A stretch of DNA of 64,000 nt, taken from assembly GCF_039978735.1 (NCBI RefSeq), contig NZ_JBDWAS010000052.1:62001-126000 (forward strand). The letters are read 5' to 3'. Under the pieces are notes generated by a model. The model was not told where the DNA came from. It saw only the letters and a program-made list of their open reading frames with translations, and ran no database searches. Every line of letters begins with the position of its first letter. Position 1 is the stretch's first letter. The DNA comes from Maricaulis sp039978735 (GTDB lineage: Bacteria > Pseudomonadota > Alphaproteobacteria > Caulobacterales > Maricaulaceae). This document shows positions 8,044-15,825 of this stretch, piece after piece. The position numbers and the translations under genes were made by a program.

Positions 8044-9698
8044 GAGCGGCGCTCCATCGCAATGACGGCGTCGGCGATGGCGCGCGCGGCTGGGTCGTGG
8101 CTGGCCATGATCACGGTCCGTCCGGAGGCCAGCTGGCGAAGGGTTGCAAGCAGCGCATCCTGGCGTTCGGCATCGAGATGGGCGGTGGGCTCGTCCAGCA
8201 GCAGGACGGGCGCGTCTGCGAGCACGGCCCGGGCAAGGGCAAGCCGCTGCAGTTCGCCGCCGGACAGGCCGCTGCCGCCGGGGCCGATCCGCATGTCGAG
8301 CCCTTCGGGCCGGTCCGCAATGAAGTCGCACCCGGCTGTGTCGAGCGCGGCCAGGCAAGCCGCATCGTCCGCGCCCGGAACGGTGAGGTGGAGATTGTCG
8401 CGGATCGTGCCTTCCAGAGCCCAGGGCTTCTGTCCGATCCAGGCGATGGAGCTGGCCAGCGAGTGGCCGGCCGGCAGGATCTCGCCGTCGACACGGATTG
8501 CGCCGCGAACCGGCTCGGCCAGCGCCAGTAGCGACATCAGAACCGATGTCTTGCCGCAGCCGGACGGCCCCCAGAGCAGGGTGATGCGGCCCGGTTCGGC
8601 GATGGCGTCGAAGCCCGCGAGCACGACCTGCCGGCTGCGGGCCAGATCGACGGACTGCCAGACGATCCGCGGTGCTTGCCCGAGCGCGTCGAGCCGGACG
8701 ATGGGTGCCGCCTCCCCGGTATCGGCAAGTCCTGCGAGGGACTCCGCCCCGGCCCGGGCATCGCTGCGCGCATGGTGAAGCGCGGAGAGCTGGCGCACGG
8801 GCGCAAAGAATTCCGGCGCCAGCACCAGGGCGGCCAGACCCTCCCGCAAGGTCAGGGTCTCGAAAGTCTCGAACGGGAAGACCCCAAGCAGTTTGAAACC
8901 GACATAGACGGCCACCAGCGCGATCGAGATCGAGGCGAAAAACTCCAGCACGGCCGTCGAGAGGAAGGCGACCCGCAGGATCGCCATGGTGCGGCGTGCC
9001 AGCTCGTCGGCGGCCGTTTCGATCACGCCGGCTTCACGCGTCACGCCGTTGAAGGCGCGGATGGTTCCCGCCATCCGCACACGGCTCTCGAAGGTCCCGG
9101 CAAGCGTATCGAGCGCGCGCTGCTGCGCGCGGGCCAGGGCGGCAGTTTCCGACGCTGTCAGCCAGATGAAGACCGGCAGCATCACGGTCGAGGCCAGGAT
9201 CAGCGCGCCCGCCAGCCAGCTCTGGGTGAAGATGGCGATGACGACGAGGACCGGGGTAATAACGGCGGCAGTCCGGCCCGGCAGCCAGTGGGCGGCATGG
9301 CCGGAAAGAATGGCGGTGCGGTCGACCAGCTGTGCCGTGCGTTCGCCGCCGGGCGCACCGTCAAACAGGGCCGGGCCGGCCTTCGCCGCCAGACCTGCCA
9401 TGTCCTGCCGTGCGGCTGCGACCAGTCCCTGTCCGGCGCGCTCGGAAGCCTGCGAGCGGAGCCAGCTGCAGCCGCCGCGGCCGATGAGTGCCGCGCCCGC
9501 GACCAGAAGGGCGGGGAGGGCGTTGCGTCCATCCACGAGGGCCGAGATCGCCGTGGCAAAACCGAGCGCGAAGGCGATGGCCGCAAGCGCGTCCAGCAGG
9601 ATCGCCAGTTCGGCCAGCCGGACATCGCGGCGCGCAGCGCCTGTCCAGCCTTTCAGGCGGGCAGCGGCCGCCGTTTGCGTATCGGTCTTTGCGGTCAT
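8040..9698 (-). CDS. cydD: Thiol reductant ABC exporter subunit CydD
   Basis: A 552-residue half-transporter: membrane domain about 20-320, then an ATPase domain with Walker A GPSGCGKTS, signature GLSGGE and Walker B VLLLDEPTAHLD. It forms a heterodimer with CydC that exports cysteine/glutathione for periplasmic redox balance and heme insertion into cytochrome bd. It is divergent from cydA across about 100 bases carrying a candidate NsrR-type operator, so both arms may be co-regulated. ATG at 9698 gives MTAKTDTQTAAAARLKGW. The downstream cydC start overlaps its stop. Confidence 0.93.
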   Translation of the reverse strand: MTAKTDTQTAAAARLKGWTGAARRDVRLAELAILLDALAAIAFALGFATAISALVDGRNALPALLVAGAALIGRGGCSWLRSQASERAGQGLVAAARQDMAGLAAKAGPALFDGAPGGERTAQLVDRTAILSGHAAHWLPGRTAAVITPVLVVIAIFTQSWLAGALILASTVMLPVFIWLTASETAALARAQQRALDTLAGTFESRVRMAGTIRAFNGVTREAGVIETAADELARRTMAILRVAFLSTAVLEFFASISIALVAVYVGFKLLGVFPFETFETLTLREGLAALVLAPEFFAPVRQLSALHHARSDARAGAESLAGLADTGEAAPIVRLDALGQAPRIVWQSVDLARSRQVVLAGFDAIAEPGRITLLWGPSGCGKTSVLMSLLALAEPVRGAIRVDGEILPAGHSLASSIAWIGQKPWALEGTIRDNLHLTVPGADDAACLAALDTAGCDFIADRPEGLDMRIGPGGSGLSGGELQRLALARAVLADAPVLLLDEPTAHLDAERQDALLATLRQLASGRTVIMASHDPAARAIADAVIAMERRS

Positions 9699-9735
9699 GC
9701 AGCCTGTGCGGGTCCAGTGTGCGACGTTTCGCCCG

Positions 9736-9774
9736 TTGCGCCTGTCGATAAAACTTGTATTTCAGGTGCAAGTT
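9736..9774 (+). promoter_or_regulatory. Candidate cydA promoter with NsrR-type 23-bp palindrome
   Basis: Bases 9752-9774 form an inverted repeat AACTTG-N11-CAAGTT. Its 11-1-11 layout (half-sites AACTTGTATTT and AACTTGCACCT) matches the spacing of NsrR sites. A possible promoter is -35 TTGCGC (9736-9741), 16-base spacer, -10 TATTTC (9758-9763), so the palindrome would cover the -10 region, fitting repression. The cydA ATG follows 26 bases later. The regulator assignment is inferred from the NsrR-like gene at 5890-6336. Confidence 0.55.
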
Positions 9775-9799
9775 AACGCGTCGGAACCGGAGTTCAACC

Positions 9800-11389
9800 A
9801 TGGAACACTTACTGGTCGCGGACCTTTCGCGATGGCAGTTCGCGCTGACGGCGATGTACCACTTTCTGTTCGTCCCCCTGACCCTCGGCCTGTCGATGAT
9901 CCTGGTGATCATGGAAGGCGCCTATGTCCTGACCGGCAAACAGGTCTGGAAGGACATCACAAAATTCTGGATGAACCTGTTCGGGATCAACTTCGTGCTC
10001 GGGGTTGCGACCGGGATCACCATGGAATTCCAGTTCGGCACGAACTGGTCCTACTACTCGCACTATGTCGGCGACATTTTCGGCGCCCCGCTCGCGATTG
10101 AGGGCCTGATGGCCTTCTTCCTGGAAGCGACCTTTGTCGGCCTGATGTTCTTCGGCTGGGACAAGCTGTCGCGTCCGGTCCACTGGCTCGTCACGGGCCT
10201 GGTCGCCCTGGGCTCGAACCTTTCGGCGCTGTGGATCCTGATCGCAAACGGCTGGATGCAGGCGCCCGTCGGGTCGGAATTCAATCCGGACACGATGCGC
10301 ATGGAGATCACCAATTTCATGGAGGTGCTCTTCAACCCGGTCGCCCAGGCCAAATTCGTGCACACGGTGTCGGCCGGCTATGTGACGGCCTCGGTCTTCG
10401 TCCTCGGCATCTCCGCCTTCTACCTGCTGAAGGGACGCCATCGCGGACTGGCCAAGCGGTCTGTCGCGGTCGCGGCGTCCTTCGGCCTGGCCTCGGCCCT
10501 GTCGGTTGTCGTGCTGGGCGATGAGAGCGGTTATACGCTGACCGATCACCAGCGCATGAAGCTCGCAGCCCTCGAGGGCATGTGGCACACCGAGGAGGCG
10601 CCGGCGCCGCTGACACTGGTCGGTCTGCCCGACCAGGAGGCGCAGGAAACCCGCTACGAGATCCAGGTGCCCTGGCTGCTGGGCCTGATTGCCACCCGCA
10701 GCATCGACGGCGACGTCCAGGGCATCCTGCCGCTCGTCGCCATCGCCCAGGACCGGATCGAGAACGGGATATCGGCCTATGATGCCGTCCAGCGGCTCAA
10801 CGCCGATCCGGAGAATGTGGCGGCGCGTGAACAGTTCGAGCTGACCAAGCAGGATCTGGGCTATGCCCTTCTGCTGACGCGCTATGTCGACGATCCGCGC
10901 GAGGCGACGCCGGACCAGATCCTGCAGGCCGCCTGGGACACGGTTCCCAACGTCGCCATGGCCTTCTGGTCCTTCCGCATCATGGCGGGCCTCGGCTTCT
11001 TCTTCATCGCGGTCTTTGCCCTGGCCTTCTATCTGGTGAGCCTGCGCCGGCCCTTCCCGCGCTGGTTCCTGCGGCTGGCCGTGGCCATCATTCCCCTGCC
11101 CTGGATTGCCGCGGAACTGGGCTGGGTGCTGGCCGAGACCGGACGTCAGCCCTGGGTGATCGACGGTGTGCTGCCGACCTTCATGGGCGTGTCCAGCCTG
11201 TCCGCCAGCCAGGTCATCCTGACGATGGTCGGATTCACCGTTCTGTACGGCACGCTTGCCGTGATCGAGGTGACGCTGATGGTCCGGGCGATCCGCAAGG
11301 GGCCGACGTCAGAAACACCGGTCACGACACACCAGCCCGCATCCGGCGGCTTCCCCGAAGCCGTGCCGGCGCCGCTCTACGACCGATAG
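9800..11389 (+). CDS. cydA: Cytochrome bd ubiquinol oxidase subunit I
   Basis: A 529-residue multi-span membrane protein, close to the ~520 residues of long-Q-loop CydA. Heme ligands are visible: H21 in MYHFLFVPLTLG (heme b595), the histidine of FVHTVSAGYVT and the methionine of FWSFRIMAGLG (heme b558). The GRQPW motif is present. It oxidises quinol and reduces O2 to water at high affinity and resists NO, cyanide and peroxide better than heme-copper oxidases. I chose ATG at 9800 (MEHLLVADLSRWQF) because the in-frame upstream stretch from 9755 is the regulatory palindrome. First gene of cydA-cydB-cydX-dsrE-like-cytochrome c. Confidence 0.96.
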   Translation: MEHLLVADLSRWQFALTAMYHFLFVPLTLGLSMILVIMEGAYVLTGKQVWKDITKFWMNLFGINFVLGVATGITMEFQFGTNWSYYSHYVGDIFGAPLAIEGLMAFFLEATFVGLMFFGWDKLSRPVHWLVTGLVALGSNLSALWILIANGWMQAPVGSEFNPDTMRMEITNFMEVLFNPVAQAKFVHTVSAGYVTASVFVLGISAFYLLKGRHRGLAKRSVAVAASFGLASALSVVVLGDESGYTLTDHQRMKLAALEGMWHTEEAPAPLTLVGLPDQEAQETRYEIQVPWLLGLIATRSIDGDVQGILPLVAIAQDRIENGISAYDAVQRLNADPENVAAREQFELTKQDLGYALLLTRYVDDPREATPDQILQAAWDTVPNVAMAFWSFRIMAGLGFFFIAVFALAFYLVSLRRPFPRWFLRLAVAIIPLPWIAAELGWVLAETGRQPWVIDGVLPTFMGVSSLSASQVILTMVGFTVLYGTLAVIEVTLMVRAIRKGPTSETPVTTHQPASGGFPEAVPAPLYDR

Positions 11390-11401
11390 GAGACGCATAT
11401 C

Positions 11402-12547
11402 ATGGAACTGCCTCTCGACTATCCGACGCTCCGCGTCATCTGGTGGGGCCTTCTGGGCGTCCTCCTGATCGGCTTCGCCCTGACCGATGGCTACGACCTC
11501 GGTGTTGCGACCCTGCTGCCCTTCGTCGCCAGGACCGATGCCGAACGCCGGCTCGTGATCAATACGATCGGGCCGATGTGGGAGGGCCACCAGGTCTGGC
11601 TCATTCTGGGCGGTGGCGCGATCTTTGCCGCCTGGCCGTACGTCTATGCCGTCAGCTTCTCCGGCTTCTATCTCGCCATGTTCGTGGTGCTGTCGGCGCT
11701 GATCCTGCGGCCGGTCGGTTTCAAATACCGGTCCAAGCGGGAGAGCACCGCCTGGCGCAACAGCTGGGACTGGGCGCTCTTCATCGGCGGCTTCGTACCG
11801 GCGCTGATCTTCGGTGTGGCCGTTGGCAATGTGCTGCGCGGTGTCCCGTTCGACTTCGACAGCATGCTGCGGGCGACCTATGAAGGCGGCCTGTTCGGCC
11901 TGCTCAATCCCTTCGCCCTGCTCGCCGGCCTGATCTCGGTCGCCATGCTGGTCATGCACGGTGCGTCCTGGATCGTGGTGAAGGCCGAAAAGGGCCCGGT
12001 GCGTGACCGGGCGGCCCGCTTCGGATCGATCGCGGCCATGCTGACCATCGTATTGTTCGTCATTGCCGGTGTCTGGACCGCCACGGTTCTGCCCGGCTAC
12101 ACGATTACATCGGACGTCCTGCTCGATGGTCCGTCCAATCCGATGCGCAAGGCGGTCAGTGTCGAGGCCGGCGCCTGGGTCAACAATTTCGTGCGCTATC
12201 CCTGGATGGTGCTGGCGCCGTTGATGGCCGTGGCGGGGGCTTTCCTGGCTGCCGTCAGCCTGGGCAAGAAGCGTAATGCAGCGAGCCTCGCCGGATCGGC
12301 CATGTCGGTCTTCGGTGTTGTCGCCACCGCCGGGGTGTCGATGTTCCCCTTCATCCTGCCCAGCTCGCTCAATCCCGATGCCAGCCTGACCGTGTGGGAC
12401 AGCTCGTCCAGCCACGGCACGCTGTTCTTCATGCTGATCATGACGGTGATCTTCGTGCCGCTGATCCTTCTCTACACCGGCTGGGTGTTCAAGGTGCTCT
12501 GGGGACGTGTGACGTCCGAGCAGGCCACCTCGCCCGGCTCCTACTGA
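11402..12547 (+). CDS. cydB: Cytochrome bd ubiquinol oxidase subunit II
   Basis: A 381-residue polytopic protein with CydB hallmarks: FALTDGYDLGVATLLPF, GPMWEGHQVWLILGGGAIFAAWP near residue 60 and the C-terminal SSSSHGTLFFML segment. It is the structural partner of CydA in the inner membrane. It starts 12 bases after the cydA stop behind AGGAGA, and cydX follows after 17 bases. Full length and intact. Confidence 0.96.
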   Translation: MELPLDYPTLRVIWWGLLGVLLIGFALTDGYDLGVATLLPFVARTDAERRLVINTIGPMWEGHQVWLILGGGAIFAAWPYVYAVSFSGFYLAMFVVLSALILRPVGFKYRSKRESTAWRNSWDWALFIGGFVPALIFGVAVGNVLRGVPFDFDSMLRATYEGGLFGLLNPFALLAGLISVAMLVMHGASWIVVKAEKGPVRDRAARFGSIAAMLTIVLFVIAGVWTATVLPGYTITSDVLLDGPSNPMRKAVSVEAGAWVNNFVRYPWMVLAPLMAVAGAFLAAVSLGKKRNAASLAGSAMSVFGVVATAGVSMFPFILPSSLNPDASLTVWDSSSSHGTLFFMLIMTVIFVPLILLYTGWVFKVLWGRVTSEQATSPGSY

Positions 12548-12564
12548 CCGGAGGTCTTGGAACC

Positions 12565-12687
12565 ATGTGGTATTTTACCTGGATACTGGGTCTTGCCGCC
12601 GCCCTCGGCTTTGGAATTCTCAACGCGCTCTGGCTGGAATTCACGCCGGATGCGGAAGACTGCGAGGATCTGGAATGCGCCGAGTAA
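12565..12687 (+). CDS. cydX: Cytochrome bd small subunit CydX
   Basis: A 40-residue protein beginning MWYFTWILGLAAALGFG, a single transmembrane helix with the MWYFxWILG signature of CydX, then ALWLEFTPD and an acidic tail rich in D, E and C. CydX stabilises the CydAB hemes. The start ATG is 11 bases after GGAGG. The last 13 bases overlap the start of the following exported DsrE-like gene in another frame, suggesting coupling. At 40 residues it is slightly longer than the 37-residue E. coli protein. Confidence 0.93.
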   Translation: MWYFTWILGLAAALGFGILNALWLEFTPDAEDCEDLECAE

Positions 12688-13142
12688 AGCAGATCATATT
12701 GTCCGGCCTGGTCCTGACGGCGGCCGCCGCCGCTCCCGCACCGGCCCAGGAAACAATGCAGGCACCGTCATCGCAGACAGCGCCTGTGCTGACGGTGCTG
12801 ACCCGCGAGGATCCGCAGACCCAGCTCATGGCGCTGATCCTGACACGCGCCAGCGCCCGGCAGGGCGTGCCGGTGCGCGTTCTCCTGTGCGACAAGGCCG
12901 GCGATCTCGCGCTGGCCGAGCCGCCGGAAGCCGCCACCCGGCCGCTTGCGCCGCGGAACATGTCGCCGCACGGTCTGCTTGAAACCCTGATCGAGGATGG
13001 TGTGACGGTTCAGGTCTGTGCGATCTACCTGCCCAACTCGCCCCACAGCGCAGAAGACCTGCACAGCGAGATCGGTGTGGCGACCCCGCCGGAAATTGCG
13101 ACCATCATGGCGGATCCGCGCACGCGGTTCTTCACGTTCTGA
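12675..13142 (+). CDS. Exported DsrE-family protein
   Basis: A 155-residue protein with a signal peptide (MRRVKQIILSGLVLTAAAAAPAPAQE), then a DsrE/DsrF-like fold: LTREDPQTQLMALILTRAS, a VPVRVLLCDKAGDLAL strand with a cysteine, and a second cysteine in GVTVQVCAIYLPNS. DsrE proteins carry or transfer sulfur or act in redox relays; an exported version would act in the periplasm. It overlaps cydX by 13 bases and lies 11 bases before a cytochrome c gene, so it belongs to the cyd operon. A role in periplasmic sulfur/thiol handling linked to CydDC export is attractive but only inferred. Confidence 0.8.
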   Translation: MRRVKQIILSGLVLTAAAAAPAPAQETMQAPSSQTAPVLTVLTREDPQTQLMALILTRASARQGVPVRVLLCDKAGDLALAEPPEAATRPLAPRNMSPHGLLETLIEDGVTVQVCAIYLPNSPHSAEDLHSEIGVATPPEIATIMADPRTRFFTF

Positions 13143-13153
13143 GGGAGGCGGGG

Positions 13154-13630
13154 ATGCGTGCCAAGCCTGCAATCATGTTGGGGTCCGCCGTTCTGGCCGC
13201 CGGGATGGCAATCGCGGCGTCCGGACACGCCCAGACGGACGTGGCGGACGATGCCGATCCGAGAACCCCGATCCGGCTGACCGCGGCGGAGCAGAGGCAC
13301 ATCGTGGAGACGATGCGCATCTTCCTTTCGGGCAGCCAGGCGATCATGGAGGCGGGCAGCGAGGGCGATCTCGACCGGCTGCGGGAAGCCGCCGCGGAGA
13401 TGGCCACGCCACGCCCCATGATGCCGGGAATGGGGGCCAGAATGCCGGACAGCTTCCGGGGCATGGGGCAGATGCTGCGCCAGGACCTGGCGGCGATTGC
13501 CGCTCTGCCCGACGAGACGCCCGTTGCCGAGGCCCAGGCCGCGGCGGCTTCAGCGATGTATACCTGTGTCGCCTGCCATGACAGCTACCGCGTCGAGATC
13601 GTGTCATCCCGGGGTGAGCCGGGCCGGTAG
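13154..13630 (+). CDS. Exported cytochrome c'-type monoheme protein
   Basis: A 158-residue protein with a signal peptide (cleavage near ASGHAQ, residue ~27), a helical middle rich in Met, and a single C-terminal heme motif C138-V-A-C141-H142. A heme motif close to the C-terminus of an otherwise helical domain is typical of the cytochrome c'/c556 family, which binds NO or transfers electrons in the periplasm. It is last in the cyd operon, 11 bases after the DsrE-like gene. The heme motif is clear; the subfamily is less certain. An NO-related role would fit the NsrR-type site at cydA. Confidence 0.8.
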   Translation: MRAKPAIMLGSAVLAAGMAIAASGHAQTDVADDADPRTPIRLTAAEQRHIVETMRIFLSGSQAIMEAGSEGDLDRLREAAAEMATPRPMMPGMGARMPDSFRGMGQMLRQDLAAIAALPDETPVAEAQAAAASAMYTCVACHDSYRVEIVSSRGEPGR

Positions 13631-13638
13631 GCCGGGTT

Positions 13639-14442
13639 TCAGGCGGCCACGTCCTGACGCGGCGGTACCCGGCCGCTCGCCATGAACTCGGCCAGTTGCA
13701 GGCGGTATTTGCGCCCCACACGCACCATCTCCCCATTGGTCAGCTCGACCGAATGCGTGCCGTGTCGGTCGGCATGGGTGCGCTCGATGTGATGCACATT
13801 GACGATCGCCGAGCGGTGAATGCGCAGGAAGTCCGCCGGGTCCAGCCGTTCCTCCAGCTCCCGCAGCGAGATCCGGTGCAGGAGCTGCCGGTTGCGCAGG
13901 TTGAAATGGACATAGCTGCGCGCCGCCTCGATCCACACGATCTGCGACTGGGGCACCCGCACGGTTTCGTTGCGGCAGCGTATCCAGAAATCGCGGTAGA
14001 CCGGTGCGCCCGCATCGGTGGCGTGCCCCTGGCGGATCCCGGCCAGCGTCTCGCTGAGGACGGCGACCCGCGCCAGGTCGCGCCGTTGCTGCAGCTCGGT
14101 CCGCACACGACGCAGGCATTCCTCCAGTCGCGCCGTTTCCACCGGCCGCAGCAGGAAGTCGGTCACCTGAAGCTCGAATGCGGTGAGAGCGTGGATCGGC
14201 AGGTCGCCCATCATCACAATGACCGGGCCGTCGTCACCGGGGCCCGCCTGGCGCGAGAGAAGGTGTTCGAGCCGCGGCTGGTCGCTGCCCAGAAACACCA
14301 CGTCCGGCGATGTGCCGTACCAGGGGTCGTCCTGGCCGGCTGCCGGACGGGCGCCGACACAGCTGGTGTCGGCGAACCGGTCCAGTTGCCGCTGCAATTG
14401 TGTCCGGGCGAGTTCGCGGCTTTCAAGGATGAGGCAGCGCAT
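13639..14442 (-). CDS. LytTR-family response regulator with a divergent receiver
   Basis: About 267 residues. The N-terminal ~115 residues have a receiver-like layout (DVVFLGSDQP, VIVMMGDLPIHALTAFELQVTDFLLRPVE) but the phosphoacceptor region reads FLGS rather than a clear LDxxMP, so phosphorylation is doubtful. The C-terminal ~100 residues form a LytTR DNA-binding domain (IVWIEAARSYVHFNLRN, FLRIHRSAIVNVHHIE, MVRVGRKYRLQL). I prefer ATG 14442 because GGAGG lies six bases upstream; ATG 14457 is the alternative. It is divergent from a second LytTR gene at 14787, forming a regulator pair. Confidence 0.82.
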   Translation of the reverse strand: MRCLILESRELARTQLQRQLDRFADTSCVGARPAAGQDDPWYGTSPDVVFLGSDQPRLEHLLSRQAGPGDDGPVIVMMGDLPIHALTAFELQVTDFLLRPVETARLEECLRRVRTELQQRRDLARVAVLSETLAGIRQGHATDAGAPVYRDFWIRCRNETVRVPQSQIVWIEAARSYVHFNLRNRQLLHRISLRELEERLDPADFLRIHRSAIVNVHHIERTHADRHGTHSVELTNGEMVRVGRKYRLQLAEFMASGRVPPRQDVAA

Positions 14443-14786
14443 GGCGGTCCTCCACATAACGCACTGAATAACGTGGCGGATTTGCTACCGCGGCGTTTCG
14501 GGCATGCCTATACTCCACGCCCGGGCGAGTGACGGTTTCCGGAGTGTCTGGGTTCGTCACAAGCGCTGGCGGGTTAAACCCTGATGCCGTCGTTCGCCGT
14601 TTTCCTGCGCTGTTCGCAACACGCGGCCGCACCTCGTCGCAATTCCAGGCAGTCCGGCGCTTCTCTTGCTACGTGCGGGGCGTGCGAGGTGACAGAAATG
14701 TAAGCCCCCCGCGTGGTCGCCGTCATGCTCCGGATGACAGGCTCGCCAGGTTGTTTTGGGCTGTTCAGGGCATGGGGAGGCTCGGC
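14443..14786. other. 344-base intergenic region between divergent LytTR genes
   Basis: No convincing gene is seen here. A TATACT hexamer at 14509-14514 could be a rightward -10 element, but no good -35 lies at the right distance. The region presumably holds both divergent promoters and possible LytTR direct-repeat sites. I could not define a repeat with confidence. Confidence 0.4.
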
Positions 14787-15635
14787 GTGACGGCGCAGTT
14801 TCCAGAGTCTTATGGCAGAGGCGTCCCGATGCGCTGGGCGCTCCGGGTTGCCGCCGGCGGCTGTATCGTGTGGGCGGTTCTCGTCCTCGTCTTCGTCGCC
14901 GTGCAGTACAAGGAAGCCGTGTCCGACGGGGCCCCGCCCAGCTTCGCGCTCGGTGTGCGGCATCAATCCGTATTTTCCGCAATTGCCCTGCCGGCGATCA
15001 TCGCGGGCGCTCTGGTCGGCCTGCGTCACGCGCTGGCAGGCAGTCCGGCCTGGCGCCGCTGTGTCGAAGCGGCCGGCGTCGTCGCGATATTCTCGATGGC
15101 CGACTATTTCTGGACGGTGCTGGTCCTGTCTGCCTACACCGGCGTACCGGCCCAGACGCTCGTGGCATCTACACCATCCCTGTTCTGGCTGATGCTGCCG
15201 ACCTTCACGGGAATGGCCTATCTGGCCGGCGCCCAGCTGAAGGGCCTGGTTCAGCGCGGCAGCGATGCGACGCGGGGAGGCCGGGCGGGGCGCCTGGCCG
15301 TGCGGTCGGCCGGGCGCACCGATTATGTGGCACTGGATGATATCGTTATTGTGTCCGCACAGGGCAATTATGTAGCCCTTGTCGACCGCTCAGGGCGCGA
15401 AGTGCTGCATCGTGCGACCATGATCGAGATGGCGCAGATGCTCGACGGACAGGGTTTCGTCCAGGTGCACCGGTCGCATTTCGTGCGTCCCTCGGAAGTC
15501 GTTTCGGCCGAACAACGCCGTGAGCGTATTGCATCGGTCCGGCTTCGCAGCGGCCAGGTTCTCCCTGTCAGCGCGACCGGAAGCGCGGCGCTGATGGCGG
15601 CTCTGAACAACACGGCGGCCGTTTCACCGGCCTGA
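14787..15635 (+). CDS. Membrane-anchored LytTR transcriptional regulator
   Basis: A 282-residue protein with four predicted transmembrane helices in the first ~165 residues (about 16-40, 62-85, 98-120 and 135-155), then a LytTR domain (VALDDIVIVSAQGNYVALVD, FVQVHRSHFVRPSEV, LRSGQVLPVSATGSAAL). The 4TM-LytTR architecture is a one-component membrane sensor common in Alphaproteobacteria. The start is inferred as GTG 14787 with GGGGAGG six bases upstream; the frame is open to 14529 but the extra sequence is not protein-like. It is followed by a TonB receptor 190 bases downstream, which it might regulate. Confidence 0.82.
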   Translation: MTAQFPESYGRGVPMRWALRVAAGGCIVWAVLVLVFVAVQYKEAVSDGAPPSFALGVRHQSVFSAIALPAIIAGALVGLRHALAGSPAWRRCVEAAGVVAIFSMADYFWTVLVLSAYTGVPAQTLVASTPSLFWLMLPTFTGMAYLAGAQLKGLVQRGSDATRGGRAGRLAVRSAGRTDYVALDDIVIVSAQGNYVALVDRSGREVLHRATMIEMAQMLDGQGFVQVHRSHFVRPSEVVSAEQRRERIASVRLRSGQVLPVSATGSAALMAALNNTAAVSPA

Positions 15636-15825
15636 CCTCCTGTCCGCATGCTGGCCCGTTGCCGGCAACACACCGCTCCCGTTCGACCCATTCATATTGA
15701 GACGTGTTCACCCGCACTGGTCGGATCAGTCCGCCAGCGCCCGTCCGCATGTCCGAAAGGTCCCCGGCGCGCTGGCAGTTGACCACCAAACAAGAGTGCC
15801 GGCCCGACCGGCCTCGGGGGATAAT

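Noticed and set aside
8044..8358. N-terminal extension of cydC
   Set aside because: The frame is open for about 105 codons upstream of ATG 8043 but the translation is arginine/alanine-rich low-quality sequence lying inside cydD; the ATGA overlap gives the normal CydC start.
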